Notes: generated by a model not told the origin, from the letters alone. 64,000 nt of DNA from Marinobacter sp. NP-4(2019) (GCF_003994855.1 NZ_CP034142.1:3658001-3722000), one strand, 5' to 3'. Counted from the stretch's first letter, positions 49,782-60,100 are shown. Numbers and translations: made by a program.

Positions 49782-51246
49782 GGGCGGCTTCCGTATGGTC
49801 GTGCTTGTGTAGTTTGTACTCGAGTGAGCGGTATTCCTGGCAGAAACGCAGAGCCGGGACGCCCTTGCCGGGATTCAGGATGCCCATCGGATCGAACGCG
49901 GCTTTGATGTCGTGGAACTGCTGCAACTCTTCATCGTTGAACTGCACCGCCATCTGGCGGACTTTCTCCACCCCCACACCATGTTCTCCGGTAATGCAGC
50001 CCCCGACTTCCACGCATAGGGAAAGGATGCTGCTGCCGAAGGCTTCGGTGCGTTCGAACTCGCCGGGTACGTTGGCATCGAACAGGATCAGTGGGTGCAG
50101 GTTGCCATCGCCGGCATGAAATACGTTGGCCACCCGCAGGCCGAATTCTTCCGACATTTTCTCCATCTCGGTCAGCACATGGGCGATTTCACGGCGGGGA
50201 ATGGTGCCATCCATGCAATAGTAGTCCGGCGATATGCGGCCCACCGCCGGGAACGCCGATTTACGTCCTTTCCATAGCAACGCGCGCTCCTCTTCACTCT
50301 GGGAGGTGCGAACCGAGGTGGCCCCCAGCTTGCGGAAGACCTCTTCCGCTTCAGCAATGTGCTCGTGGACTTCCTCCTCAGTACCGTCCACTTCGCACAG
50401 CAGCAAGGCTTTGGCATCCCTTGGGTAACCGGCCTGGGCAAAATCATCGGCGGCGATAATGGCGTGGCCATCCATCATTTCCAGGCCACCGGGAATGATG
50501 CCGTGAGCGATGATGCCGCCCACCGCGTCACCGCCTTTCTGCACGCTGTCAAAGCCGGCCATGACCACCTGGGCCACTTCCGGCTTGGGCAATAGTTTGA
50601 CTTTTACTTCGGTGACCACGCCAAGCAAGCCTTCGGAGCCGGTCATCAGAGCCAACAAGTCCATGCCACAGACATCCAGACCGTCACTGCCAACGGTGAC
50701 CAGGTCTCCTTCGGCCGTCACCATTTCCACGCTCAGAATGTTGTGTACGGTCAGCCCATACTTCAGGCAGTGAACGCCGCCGGAGTTTTCCGCGACATTG
50801 CCGCCAATGGTGCAGGCAATCTGTGACGATGGATCCGGCCCATAATAAAGCCCATACTGGGCCGCTTCCTCACTGATGGCGAGGTTGCGCACGCCCGGTT
50901 GCAGCCTGGCGGTACGCGCCAAAGGATCAATATCGATGATGCGATTGAACTTGGCCAGCGACAGCACCACGCCCTCTTTGTTCGGCATTGCACCGGCACT
51001 GAGCCCCGTGCCCGCACCACGGGCCACCACCGGTACTGCGTTTTCGTTACAGATACGCATTACCCGCTGTACCTGTTCGACGGTTTCCGGCAGCACCACC
51101 AGCAAAGGCATCTCGCAATACATGGACATGCCGTCGCATTCATAGGGCTTCATGGTTTCGTCATCAGTGATGACGTATTCCGGGTCGATAAACGTCCGGA
51201 ACTGCTCCGCCAGTTCGGCTTTGCTGACTTTCGGATTGATGGTCAT
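49774..51246 (-). CDS. glcD: Glycolate oxidase catalytic FAD subunit GlcD
   Basis: Catalytic subunit that oxidises glycolate (and D-lactate) to glyoxylate. The 490-residue product has the FAD-linked oxidase domain (PVVARGAGTGLSAGAMPNKEGVVLSL, then GPDPSSQIACTIGGNVAENSGGVHCLKYG) and the C-terminal cap with HAGDGNLHPLILFD, GCITGEHGVGVEKV and FDPMGILNPGK. No signal peptide. The GlcG-like gene precedes it by 40 bases and glcC is divergent, which matches a glc locus. Confidence 0.96.
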   Translation of the reverse strand: MTINPKVSKAELAEQFRTFIDPEYVITDDETMKPYECDGMSMYCEMPLLVVLPETVEQVQRVMRICNENAVPVVARGAGTGLSAGAMPNKEGVVLSLAKFNRIIDIDPLARTARLQPGVRNLAISEEAAQYGLYYGPDPSSQIACTIGGNVAENSGGVHCLKYGLTVHNILSVEMVTAEGDLVTVGSDGLDVCGMDLLALMTGSEGLLGVVTEVKVKLLPKPEVAQVVMAGFDSVQKGGDAVGGIIAHGIIPGGLEMMDGHAIIAADDFAQAGYPRDAKALLLCEVDGTEEEVHEHIAEAEEVFRKLGATSVRTSQSEEERALLWKGRKSAFPAVGRISPDYYCMDGTIPRREIAHVLTEMEKMSEEFGLRVANVFHAGDGNLHPLILFDANVPGEFERTEAFGSSILSLCVEVGGCITGEHGVGVEKVRQMAVQFNDEELQQFHDIKAAFDPMGILNPGKGVPALRFCQEYRSLEYKLHKHDHTEAAHG

Positions 51247-51286
51247 ATCAGTCTCTGGGTATGTGTCGCTTTAGCTGTGACAGCCA

Positions 51287-51712
51287 TTAACCGCGTTTGG
51301 TTTCAAAGTGGTCAATTCCAGCCTGGGCACAGTCCATGTCCTGCTGTGGGGTACCGGAACTCAGGCCGATACCGCCCACCACTTCGCCGTCAACCATCAC
51401 CGGTAGTCCGCCACCGACGGAACTGAGACGGCCGCCCACTTCGGTATGAATGCCGAACGCGAGGCTGCCAGGCACGTTAACCTTGTTGTACTCGTGGGTG
51501 GCTTTCTTTGCGGCAGCGGCGGTAAACGCTTTGTCCTGCGCGATGGTCACGCTGGTTATCTTGCCGCCGTCCATTCGTTCGAAAGCAATCAGGTTGCCGG
51601 ACTCGTCCACGACAGCAATACACATAGGCACGCCAAGTTCATGAGCTTTTTGCGCCGCCCCCTCAATCAGGAGTCTCGCATCCACCAGGTCCAATCGATT
51701 GATCGTTAACAT
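51287..51712 (-). CDS. glcG: GlcG/HbpS family heme-binding-like protein
   Basis: The 141-residue product matches the GlcG/HbpS fold: LTINRLDLVDARLLIEGAAQKAHELGVPMCIAVVDESGNLIAFERMDG, then TIAQDKAFTAAAAKKATHEY and GGLPVMVDGEVVGGIGLSSGTPQQDMDCA. Members bind heme or corrinoids in some species; the role in glycolate metabolism is not clear. In E. coli glcG lies after glcF, here it is first, in front of glcD. Confidence 0.9.
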   Translation of the reverse strand: MLTINRLDLVDARLLIEGAAQKAHELGVPMCIAVVDESGNLIAFERMDGGKITSVTIAQDKAFTAAAAKKATHEYNKVNVPGSLAFGIHTEVGGRLSSVGGGLPVMVDGEVVGGIGLSSGTPQQDMDCAQAGIDHFETKRG

Positions 51713-51824
51713 ACTTGGTCGCTCCCATATCAGTCAGGTGAAGTCGCTCGGGTGTTTTGATGCCCTAACGCCCGGTCTGTTTCCATAGTCCGGATCACAC
51801 ACAGGTTAGTCCAGATTATTGAAC

Positions 51825-51839
51825 ACTGGTCTGACCAGT
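51825..51839. promoter_or_regulatory. Perfect 15-base palindrome, candidate GlcC operator
   Basis: ACTGGTC-T-GACCAGT is a perfect palindrome in the region between the divergent glcG and glcC. It resembles the TGGT-N-ACCA operators of FadR-subfamily GntR regulators such as LldR and PdhR. The remainder of 51713-51922 shows no other clear element. Confidence 0.7.
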
Positions 51840-51922
51840 TTTTGGGGACTATGCTGTCAGGTAAAATAACTCTAGTTCATTTCTATGTAGCAGCTACTGT
51901 ATTGATTGGAACAAGGCAGGTT

Positions 51923-52678
51923 ATGGCTCAATCGGAAGACATCTCTTTTCGGCTGGAACAGCTGATTCTCGATGGGGGGCTGGCACCCGGTCAGAAAATC
52001 CCATCAGAACGGCAGTTGGCATTTCGGCTCGGGGTATCCCGGGCCCTTGTCCGTGAAGCACTACATGAGCTGCAGGGCCGCGGGGTGATCAAAACCTATC
52101 ACGGCAAGGGATCGTTCGTGGCCAGCATGTTGCCAGGCAGCCCCGAAGCGGATGACAGCAACCCTCTGATGCACCTGTATTCCGATCACTCCCGCACGCT
52201 TTACGATTTGCTCGAGGTACGTGAACAGTTGGAAGGCCAGGCGGCCTACCTGGCGGCGCAAAGAGCCACCAACATGGACCGGATACGGATTACCCGCGCG
52301 TTCGAACGCCTGGGAGAGACCGATCCACTCAGCAACGCCGAACCCGACCATGGTTTCCATCAGGCGATTGTGGAAGCCTCCCATAACCCGGTCCTGGTTC
52401 ACATTCTGAATGGGCTAAAGAAAATGATGCTGCTGACTGTCCAGGCTTCAGTGGCCAACCTGAACCCTCGTGAGGAAATGCGGCAATCCATTATGAAACA
52501 ACATCGTCGCCTGTATCGGGCCATTATTTCCGGCCGGGCCACCGCAGCGCAAAAAGCAGCAACATCCCACGTCAGGTTTGTCATTACATCCCTGAAACAC
52601 CTTGAAGAGGAAGGGGCATCGGTCACTCGCCCGACCGATGCAAAAAGCTTGCATTGCTCAAACAGTGCGACACAATGA
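51923..52678 (+). CDS. glcC: GntR-family regulator of the glc locus (FCD domain)
   Basis: The 251-residue product has an N-terminal winged helix (SFRLEQLILDGGLAPGQKIPSERQLAFRLGVSRALVREALHELQGRG) and a C-terminal FCD ligand-binding domain (LYDLLEVREQLEGQAAYLAAQRA, HGFHQAIVEASHNPVLVHI), with the His and Asp metal ligands of FCD. The ATG at 51923 gives MAQSEDISFR; an ORF from 51842 adds unrelated residues. Divergent position from glcG-D-E-F points to control of glycolate oxidase, probably by glycolate. Confidence 0.85.
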   Translation: MAQSEDISFRLEQLILDGGLAPGQKIPSERQLAFRLGVSRALVREALHELQGRGVIKTYHGKGSFVASMLPGSPEADDSNPLMHLYSDHSRTLYDLLEVREQLEGQAAYLAAQRATNMDRIRITRAFERLGETDPLSNAEPDHGFHQAIVEASHNPVLVHILNGLKKMMLLTVQASVANLNPREEMRQSIMKQHRRLYRAIISGRATAAQKAATSHVRFVITSLKHLEEEGASVTRPTDAKSLHCSNSATQ

Positions 52679-52789
52679 TTTGACGGTATCTGTTGTGATT
52701 CTCGGCAAAACCCTTCGTAAAGGGTATTGATTTCCGATGTCACAGTCCGTAAAACATGCGCCTTTGAATGACAGCCTCAGGAGTCGCCC

Positions 52790-53560
52790 ATGGCGGAACA
52801 AGCGCCTTTGATCTGCAGGGATATTCACAAGACCTTTGACCAGCTTGAAGTGCTCAAGGGTATCTCATTGGAAACCCGTAAAGGTGATGTGGTCTCCCTG
52901 ATCGGCAGTTCCGGCTCCGGGAAGAGTACCTTCCTGCGCTGTATCAACATGCTTGAAATCCCGACCTCCGGCGACATTATCGTGCACGGCGATCCAATCC
53001 GGTTCACCAAAAACCGCAAGGGTGAGCGCATTCCCGCCGATAACAAGCAGGTTGAATTGATCCGCGCCAAGCTGTCCATGGTCTTCCAGAGCTTCAATCT
53101 CTGGTCCCATATGACCGTACTGGAAAACATCATCGAAGCACCCGTCAACGTTCTCAAGGTTCCCAAAAAGGAAGCCATCGAGCGCGCCGAGGCGTACCTG
53201 AACAAGGTCGGAATCTACGAGCGAAAGGATTACTACCCGGCCCAGATGTCGGGCGGTCAGCAACAACGGGCGGCGATTGCACGCGCGCTGGCCATGGAAC
53301 CCGAGGTCATGCTGTTTGACGAGCCGACATCAGCGCTGGATCCTGAGCTGGTCGGCGAAGTACTGAAGGTGATGCAAAGCCTGGCCGAGGAAGGCCGAAC
53401 CATGATCGTGGTCACCCACGAAATGGCATTTGCAAGGGATGTGTCAACTCAGGTCCTGTTCTTGCATCAGGGCGTGATTGAGGAACAGGGTACACCCGAT
53501 AAAGTGTTTGGCAACCCGGACTCGGAACGCATGAAACAGTTCCTGGCTCCCAAGTTCTGA
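52790..53560 (+). CDS. Basic amino-acid ABC transporter, ATP-binding subunit (HisP/ArtP/AotP type)
   Basis: The 256-residue ATPase has Walker A (IGSSGSGKSTFLR), Q-loop (FQSFNLWSHMTVLENI), signature (MSGGQQQRAAIARALA), Walker B (VMLFDEPTSALDPELV) and H-loop (IVVTHEM). The insert NRKGERIPADNKQVELIRAKL is characteristic of the HisP group. With the binding protein and two permeases downstream it makes a full importer. The neighbouring astE and the ast genes at the window end suggest arginine or ornithine as substrate. Confidence 0.93.
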   Translation: MAEQAPLICRDIHKTFDQLEVLKGISLETRKGDVVSLIGSSGSGKSTFLRCINMLEIPTSGDIIVHGDPIRFTKNRKGERIPADNKQVELIRAKLSMVFQSFNLWSHMTVLENIIEAPVNVLKVPKKEAIERAEAYLNKVGIYERKDYYPAQMSGGQQQRAAIARALAMEPEVMLFDEPTSALDPELVGEVLKVMQSLAEEGRTMIVVTHEMAFARDVSTQVLFLHQGVIEEQGTPDKVFGNPDSERMKQFLAPKF

Positions 53561-53660
53561 CGCTCGGTGCTATCTTGAACCGGTGAAGAAATAAAAAGTT
53601 GGAACCAAAAGCTTCCATCAAAAATAAAGCCCACAAGGCAAACCACTGGAGAAGTGACAC

Positions 53661-54413
53661 ATGAAAAAACTGATCGTTGCAGCAATCTGCGCCCTGGCCA
53701 TGATTACCGGCGTGGCCCAGGCTCAGGAACGTAACCTCCGCATTGCATTCGATGTGCCCTACGAGCCGTTCGAATACAAGGACGAAAATGGCGAGCTGAC
53801 TGGCTTCGAAGTCGAACTGGCAGAAGCCATGTGTGAAGAAATGAACGCCAACTGCGAATTCGTTATCCAGGCATGGGACGGCATGATTCCGGGTCTGCTG
53901 GCCCGCAAATTCGACCTGATCATGTCTTCCATGTCCATCACTCCGGAGCGTGCCGAGCGCGTTCTGTTCTCCGAGCCATACTACAACACGCCGGGTGGCT
54001 GGTTCGGTCCTGAAGACTTTAATACCGACGTCACCGACATGGACGCCATGAAAGGCAAAACCGTAGGCGTTCAGCGTGGCACGACCATGGACACCTACGT
54101 TACCGAAAACATGGGCGGCGTTGTCACCATCAAGCGCTACACCACAGCGGATGATATGGTTCTGGATCTGGAAGGTCAGCGTCTGGACGTTGTGTTCGTG
54201 GACTACCCGGTGGGTGAGCAGACCGTTCTGAGCAAGGAAGGCTTCAAGGAAGTGGCTGAGCCGGTCAAACTGGGTGAAGGCGTGGGTGTTGCCATGCGCA
54301 AGCGTGACAAGGACTTGGCCGAAGAAGTGAACGCAGCCCTGGCCACCCTGAAAGAAGATGGTACCTATGACACCATCATGAAGAAGTACTTCGCTTACGA
54401 CATCAAAATGTAA
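53661..54413 (+). CDS. Periplasmic basic amino-acid-binding protein (family 3)
   Basis: The 250-residue product has a signal peptide cut after AQA (MKKLIVAAICALAMITGVAQA), then RNLRIAFDVPYEPFEYKDENGELTGFEVELAEAM and GMIPGLLARKFDLIMSSMSITPERAERVLFSEPYY, which is the solute-binding motif. The close fit to the ArtJ/HisJ/AotJ group suggests arginine, ornithine or histidine as ligand. A strong hairpin follows before the permease genes. Confidence 0.92.
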   Translation: MKKLIVAAICALAMITGVAQAQERNLRIAFDVPYEPFEYKDENGELTGFEVELAEAMCEEMNANCEFVIQAWDGMIPGLLARKFDLIMSSMSITPERAERVLFSEPYYNTPGGWFGPEDFNTDVTDMDAMKGKTVGVQRGTTMDTYVTENMGGVVTIKRYTTADDMVLDLEGQRLDVVFVDYPVGEQTVLSKEGFKEVAEPVKLGEGVGVAMRKRDKDLAEEVNAALATLKEDGTYDTIMKKYFAYDIKM

Positions 54414-54422
54414 AATGCTTCG

Positions 54423-54443
54423 GGGCGGCCACAACGGCCGCCC
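54423..54443 (+). promoter_or_regulatory. Intercistronic hairpin after the binding-protein gene
   Basis: Arms GGGCGGCC and GGCCGCCC with loop ACAAC, and no strong U-run. Such a structure after a binding-protein gene usually stabilises the upstream mRNA and lowers permease expression, giving more binding protein than membrane subunits. Confidence 0.6.
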
Positions 54444-54463
54444 TCTGCTTACCGGACGTTCCC

Positions 54464-55168
54464 ATGCTCGATTTGAAAGGCTATGGCCCGGCCCTGTTGG
54501 AAGGGGCGGTCGTCACCATTGAACTGGCCTTCCTCTCACTGGCTCTCGCCGTTGCCCTCGGTCTGATCGGTGCCTCTGCCAAACTATCAAATAGCCGGGC
54601 GGCCAAAGGGATCGCCACCGCCTACACCACACTGATCCGGGGAGTTCCGGACCTGGTGATGATGTTACTGTTTTACTATGGCGGGCAGGTCGTCGTGAAC
54701 ATGATCTCGGATTATGTCTGGGACGCTTACGAAATCGATTTTTTCTTTCAGTTCGATCCGTTCATCTCCGGGGTAATCACGATCGGGCTGATTTTCGGTG
54801 CTTATATGACGGAAACCTTCCGCGGGGCATTCCTGGCGGTGGAATCCGGGCAGATTGAAGCCGCCCGCGCCTATGGCTTCACGCGCTGGCACACCTTCCG
54901 CAGGATCATGTTTCCGCAGATGCTGCGCCATGCCCTGCCGGGGATCGGCAACAACTGGCAGGTACTGCTGAAGACCACGGCCCTGGTGTCCATTATCGGG
55001 TTGACAGATATGGTCCGCGTGGCCGAGGAAGCCGCCAAGGCGGAGCGGATGCCGTTCCACTTTTTCATTCCGGTGGCCTTTGTGTACCTGACCCTGACAG
55101 CCGGCTCGGAATTGTTTATCAAGTGGCTCAACAAACGGGCCAACGTCGGCGTGGTTCAGGAGGGTTAA
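54464..55168 (+). CDS. ABC transporter permease, HisQ type
   Basis: The 234-residue product has five hydrophobic segments and the EAA loop (AVESGQIEAARAYGFTRWHTFRRIMFPQMLRHALPGIGNNW). The region before it, TLIRGVPDLVMMLLFYYGGQVVVNM, fits the first permease subunit of HisQM-type importers. The stop codon is followed directly by the start of the second permease. Confidence 0.92.
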   Translation: MLDLKGYGPALLEGAVVTIELAFLSLALAVALGLIGASAKLSNSRAAKGIATAYTTLIRGVPDLVMMLLFYYGGQVVVNMISDYVWDAYEIDFFFQFDPFISGVITIGLIFGAYMTETFRGAFLAVESGQIEAARAYGFTRWHTFRRIMFPQMLRHALPGIGNNWQVLLKTTALVSIIGLTDMVRVAEEAAKAERMPFHFFIPVAFVYLTLTAGSELFIKWLNKRANVGVVQEG

Positions 55169-55171
55169 GTG

Positions 55172-55894
55172 ATGCCAGACTTTATTGCCCAGTGGCTGAA
55201 CCAGAACGAAATCTTTACCGCCATGACCATCATGGAATACTGGGAGGGGCTGGTTACGACGGTTCACCTGGTGTTTCTGTCCCTGGTAATCGGTTTGGTG
55301 GTTGCCATCCCGCTGGCGATTCTACGCACGGTCAGGAATCCGTTTGTCTCGGGCCCGGTATGGCTTTACACCTACCTGTTCCGTGGCACGCCGCTGCTGA
55401 TACAGCTTTATATTATTTACTACGGACTGGCGCAGATTGAGGGTATCCAGGAAACTTTCTGGTGGGAGATTTTCCGCGAGCCCTTTTACCCTGCTCTGTT
55501 GGCGTTCACGCTGAATACGGCAGCTTATACTACGGAAATTATCCGCGGCGCCATTGTGTCGACGCCCCATGGTGAGATTGAGGCGGCGAAGGCCTATGGC
55601 ATGAACTGGTTCCTGCGCATGCGGCGTATTGTGTTGCCGAGTGCGGCGCGGCGGGCGGTGCAGGCGTACTCGAATGAGGTGATTTTCATGCTTCACGCGA
55701 GTGCCATTGCCAGTGTGGTGACCATTGTGGATCTGACCGGTGCTGCCCGGAACATCTACTCGCGGTTTTATGCGCCGTTCGATGCTTTCCTGTTTGTGGC
55801 GCTGCTGTACATGCTGCTGACCTTTGCGCTGGTGTTTGCGTTCCGCAAGCTGGAGAATCATTTGCTGAAGCATCAGCGGCCTGTCGGTTCCTGA
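55172..55894 (+). CDS. ABC transporter permease, HisM type
   Basis: The 240-residue product has five hydrophobic segments and the EAA loop (STPHGEIEAAKAYGMNWFLRMRRIVLPSAARRAVQAYSNEVIFMLHASA). The start could be GTG 55169 or ATG 55172; the ATG follows aggagggttaagtg. It is the fourth subunit of the importer. A long inverted repeat separates it from astE. Confidence 0.92.
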   Translation: MPDFIAQWLNQNEIFTAMTIMEYWEGLVTTVHLVFLSLVIGLVVAIPLAILRTVRNPFVSGPVWLYTYLFRGTPLLIQLYIIYYGLAQIEGIQETFWWEIFREPFYPALLAFTLNTAAYTTEIIRGAIVSTPHGEIEAAKAYGMNWFLRMRRIVLPSAARRAVQAYSNEVIFMLHASAIASVVTIVDLTGAARNIYSRFYAPFDAFLFVALLYMLLTFALVFAFRKLENHLLKHQRPVGS

Positions 55895-55943
55895 CAACTT
55901 CCACCTTGGGTGTCCGGGCGAGCCGCCTCGAGTATTGGTGCAT

Positions 55944-56055
55944 GGTCAGCCGGCGGGACCGCCTCCCGGGAACCGCTACGAGCACATCCATGTGCGCTTC
56001 TTTCAGGCCGTCCATGGCCTTCAAGATTCCCGGGAGGCAGCCCCGCTGGCTGACC
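55944..56055. repeat. Long inverted repeat between hisM-like and astE
   Basis: Left arm 55944-55972 and right arm 56027-56055 are complementary over 29 bases with three mismatches, the innermost 12 being perfect (GCCTCCCGGGAA / TTCCCGGGAGGC). The 54-base centre contains smaller palindromes (GCACATCCATGTGC, GGCC…GGCC). It has no ORF. It looks like a dispersed palindromic repeat or a strong mRNA structure. Confidence 0.7.
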
Positions 56056-56077
56056 TCAGACTCTTTACGGGGATTCG

Positions 56078-57124
56078 ATGAAAACCAGTGATTATCTCTT
56101 TGATGCTCATCCCGGCTGGTTGGACCATACGCTCGCCAACTATGCAAATTCACTTCCCGAAGTTAAAACCCAACTTCCCGATGGCACTCACGCCATTCGT
56201 CGGGCCGTTGGGGTTCTCGAACTGCGCCCTCCTGCCGATCGCCCTAATCCCAATCAAGAAGCACTGATCGTTTCCGCCGGGGTCCACGGCAACGAAACTG
56301 CTCCCATTGAGGTGTTGAACGGTCTGGTGACGGAGTTGTTGGACGGGCGATGGCCGCTAGCCTGTCCGGTGCTGCTGATTCTGGGCAATCCGCCAGCCAT
56401 GGTGGCCGGTGAGCGGTTTGTTGATGTAAATATGAATCGACTGTTCCATGGCGCGCATGGGAAAGAAGCTTACCAGGGGCTGCCGGAGGCTGCCCGGGCT
56501 CAGTTTCTGGAGGAAACCTGCCGGCAGTTTGCGACGTTGTATCCGTACGATCTGTGTCACTACGATCTGCATACGGCGATTCGGCCGTCCCGACGGGAGA
56601 AGTTTGCGTTGTATCCGTTTGTGGCCGGACGGGAAGTGCCCCAGGCGCAGTGTGAATTTTTGCTGGAGGCGGGGGTTGAGACGTTGCTGCTGCAGCACCG
56701 TGAGGGCACGACGTTTTCGTCGTTTTCGTCTTCTGTGCTGAAGGCGGAGAGTTTTACGGTGGAGCTGGGGAAGGTCCGGCCTTTTGGTCAGAACGATCTG
56801 TCCCGGTTCACCGGTATCGGCGATGCGCTGCGTCGTCGTATGCGCGGGCTGTCACCGGTTAAGCCAAAACCGCCTTGTGACCATCTGGCAGTATTCGAGG
56901 TGGTGCATGAGATCATCAATACCGGCAACAGTTTCCGTTTCCACGTTCCCGATGATGTCGCCAATTTCACCGAGTACGCTCCAGGCACGTTGATCTGGGA
57001 AGATGCGGAGACGGAGTATCGGGTGGGTCCTTCGCCGGAATCGATTGTGTTTCCCAACCGGGATGTGCCGGTGGGGCAACGGGTCGGGCTGCTGATCAGG
57101 CCCCGGCAAACGCTCGGGGCCTGA
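56078..57124 (+). CDS. astE: Succinylglutamate desuccinylase AstE
   Basis: Last step of the arginine succinyltransferase pathway, splitting N-succinylglutamate to succinate and glutamate. The 348-residue zinc enzyme has the metal ligands in SAGVHGNETAPIEVL (His, Glu) and CHYDLHTAIRPS (His), the family start DYLFDAHPGWLDHTLANYA, and FEVVHEI as the late catalytic Glu region. It is separated from the other ast genes, which lie at the right edge on the opposite strand. It may share the transcript of the amino-acid importer. Confidence 0.93.
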   Translation: MKTSDYLFDAHPGWLDHTLANYANSLPEVKTQLPDGTHAIRRAVGVLELRPPADRPNPNQEALIVSAGVHGNETAPIEVLNGLVTELLDGRWPLACPVLLILGNPPAMVAGERFVDVNMNRLFHGAHGKEAYQGLPEAARAQFLEETCRQFATLYPYDLCHYDLHTAIRPSRREKFALYPFVAGREVPQAQCEFLLEAGVETLLLQHREGTTFSSFSSSVLKAESFTVELGKVRPFGQNDLSRFTGIGDALRRRMRGLSPVKPKPPCDHLAVFEVVHEIINTGNSFRFHVPDDVANFTEYAPGTLIWEDAETEYRVGPSPESIVFPNRDVPVGQRVGLLIRPRQTLGA

Positions 57125-57140
57125 TCCCGCCGACAGCTGT

Positions 57141-60100
57141 TTATGCCGGCGCGTTCTCGGGTTCGGCGACCTTGCAGTGGATGACCTTACTGCAGACCGA
57201 GGGGATGACCAGCAAGGTCAGTACGGTGGAGGCCAGCAGGCCGGAGATAATGGCCCAGGCCATGGGTGGCCACAGCGTGGAGCTGGAGAATGCCAACGGC
57301 AACAGGCCGGCCACGGTGGTCGCTGTCGTCAGCAGGATCGGCCGCGTGCGCTGTTCCACTGCCGTGCGTACTGCCTCTCGAATGCCCTCACCTTTTTCCA
57401 GCTGTCGATCCATCACGTCCAGCAGCACGATGGCGTTGTTCACCACAATCCCCACCAGGGCAATCACCCCAAGCAGTGACTGGAACCCGAACGGTGAGCC
57501 GGACAGCACCAGACCGGGGAAGATGCCCACCGTCGCCAGTGGAACTGTGAGCAGTATGATGCCCACACGGCGGAAGGAGTTGAACTGGATCAACAGGAAG
57601 AACAACAGCAATATGCCGATGGGAGCGGTGGTCAGCAGGGCATTGTTGGCATCATCGGAGCCTTCCGCGTCCCCGCCCATACCCAGGCGCGTTCCCGCGG
57701 GCAGCGGGTTTTCTGCCAGTGCTGCCTCCAGTCCCTGCAAGGCCTGACTGAAACTGTAACCGGTCAGCAAATTAGCGGTGACGGTATTCATCCGCACGCC
57801 ATTGCGAAGGTAGCGCGCCGCCGGTTCCCAGGAGGTTTTCACCGATGTCACTGCGGACAGGGGTACGGCATCGCCCTGGTCGTTGTATATATTGATCGAC
57901 AACAGGCGCGACAGCGACAGGCTGGTGCCTTCCCGGGAGCGCAACACCAGGGGAATGGGGTCTTCTTCCTGACGGTACTGTTCCGCGACTACGCCAAAAC
58001 TCTGACCGTACAGTCCCTGGGCCACATCGGAGCGGTTGATGCCGTAGCGAGCTGCGCTGGCGTCGTCCACGTTGATAGAGATACTGGGCACACCAATATC
58101 CAGGTCATGGCGCACGTCTACCGTGCCTCTCACCTGTCGCAGCGCGGAAAACACTTGTTCCACCGCTTCCGCCCGAGTGTCGTCGTCCGCGTGGTAGACC
58201 CTGATTTCCACCGGTGCCGCCCTTGGTGGTCCCTGCCCGAGGATGCCGACCGACAGATTCAGCTCCGGCAGATGGTTATTGGCGTATTCACGGATCCAGG
58301 GAATCAGTTCCGTGGTGTCAGCCAGCGTCGGTGTTGACACCACAATGCGACCCCGGTTGGGTGCCTGGGGCGAACGCTGCAGGTTGTAATAGAAACTCGG
58401 TCCGGTGAAGCCGGTGAAGCGGTGAATCTGTATGGCCTCCGGTCGCTTGCGGATGGCCCGTTCGAGATCGGCGGCCACGGCTGAGGTACGCTCCTGATCG
58501 GTGCCTTCCGGCATATAGAGCTCCACGATGACCTGTGGCCGGTCAGCATTGGGGAAGAACTGCTGTTTCATGAAGGGGGTCAACGCCAGGCTGACAAGCA
58601 CCAGGACCAGGCCCGCCAGCATCAGCTTTCCGGGGATGCGATACACCAATCCACCCAGGAATCGGGCCAATCCTACCAGGCGATCCTGCCCCGTCGCCCT
58701 GCGGGGCTTGAGAAAGCGTGCAGCCAGCAGGGGCACGGCGGAGATGGCCAACAGATAGCTGACGGACAACGTCAGCATGATCATCACCGGCACACCCCGG
58801 GTAAAATCTGCGGTCCCACCCTTGGACAATAACAATGGCGCAAAAGCCGCCAGGGTGGTCCCGGTGGAGGCACCGAGGGGGCCGGCCAGTTCCCGGACCG
58901 ATTGCTTGAGGGCATCCAGCCGGCGCATGCCGCTATCCAGGTGCCCCTGGATGCTCTCGACGATCACGATGGCGTTATCGATCAGGATACCGAGGGAGAT
59001 CACCATACCAATCACGGCGATCTGGTGCAGTACGCCACCGCCGAGGTCATAAAGGCCGATACTGATCAACGCGACCATCGGCAGGATGGAGGCCACCAGA
59101 ATCCCCATGCGAATGCCCATGCCGGTGAACACCACCGCAACAATAATGAGCACAGACAACACCAGGCTCCAGGCCAGGTTATCCAGGCGCTGCTCCACCT
59201 TGTCCGGCTGGAAGAACATTTCACGTATCTGGTAGGGAGCAAAGTCTCCCCGAATGGTATCCAGCCGCTCCCTTACCCGTTCACCAAAGCGGATGGCGTC
59301 GGTGGAATCTTCCTCCATGATGACGGAAACCAGCACCACCCGCTCACCGTCAAACCAGGTCTCGGGCTGACGCGGCTCTTCCGGGCCTCGCCACACCTCG
59401 GCTGCTGCGGCCAGCGGTACCTGAGAACCATCCGGTAGCTCAATAGGGGTCGCCCGTATAGCATCGATATCCGCAAACTCGCTGTTGGGCAATACCGACA
59501 TCCGTCGGCCATCCACCACTACAAAGCCGCCGGGGATGGTCTGATTACGACGGGCCAGAGTATCCATGACCCGGGCCGGAGAAATGCCAAGGCGGAACAT
59601 GGCCGCGTCATCCAGGGCCAGGGTAATCTGCTCGTCGGCATCCCCTTCCAGTTCAATTCTGGAAACGCCGGGTATGTCGGACAGATTCTGCTTCAGGCGT
59701 TCCGCCACTTTACTTAACTCGGTCACTGAGGTGGCGCCGCCCACCGCCAGCACGATGGCGGGAATATCGATCAGCCGATCATCCAGAGCCATTTGCCCAA
59801 CATCAGCGGGGAATTCGAGCCGCGCCCGATCCATGGCCTGACGCACCCGGTCCCAGGCAGAATCGGTGTCGTATATGGTGTCATTGAGACGAACCCGGAC
59901 AATGGCCACACCGGTTCGCGCGGTGGATTGGGTGAAATCGACCTCCTCCACCTGGCGCAACTCATCCGTCAGGGGATTCAGCACCAGACGTTCTACGGCA
60001 TCCGCACTGGCACCCGGGTAATTCACGGTCACCATACCGGCGCGATAGGGGAATGACGGATCTTCCTGCCTTGGCATGGTGCTGTAGGCGGCGATTCCCA

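Noticed and set aside
53412..54434. 340-residue minus-strand ORF opposite the ABC transporter genes
   Set aside because: The sense genes have signal peptide and ATPase motifs; the antisense product is His/Phe-rich without family features.
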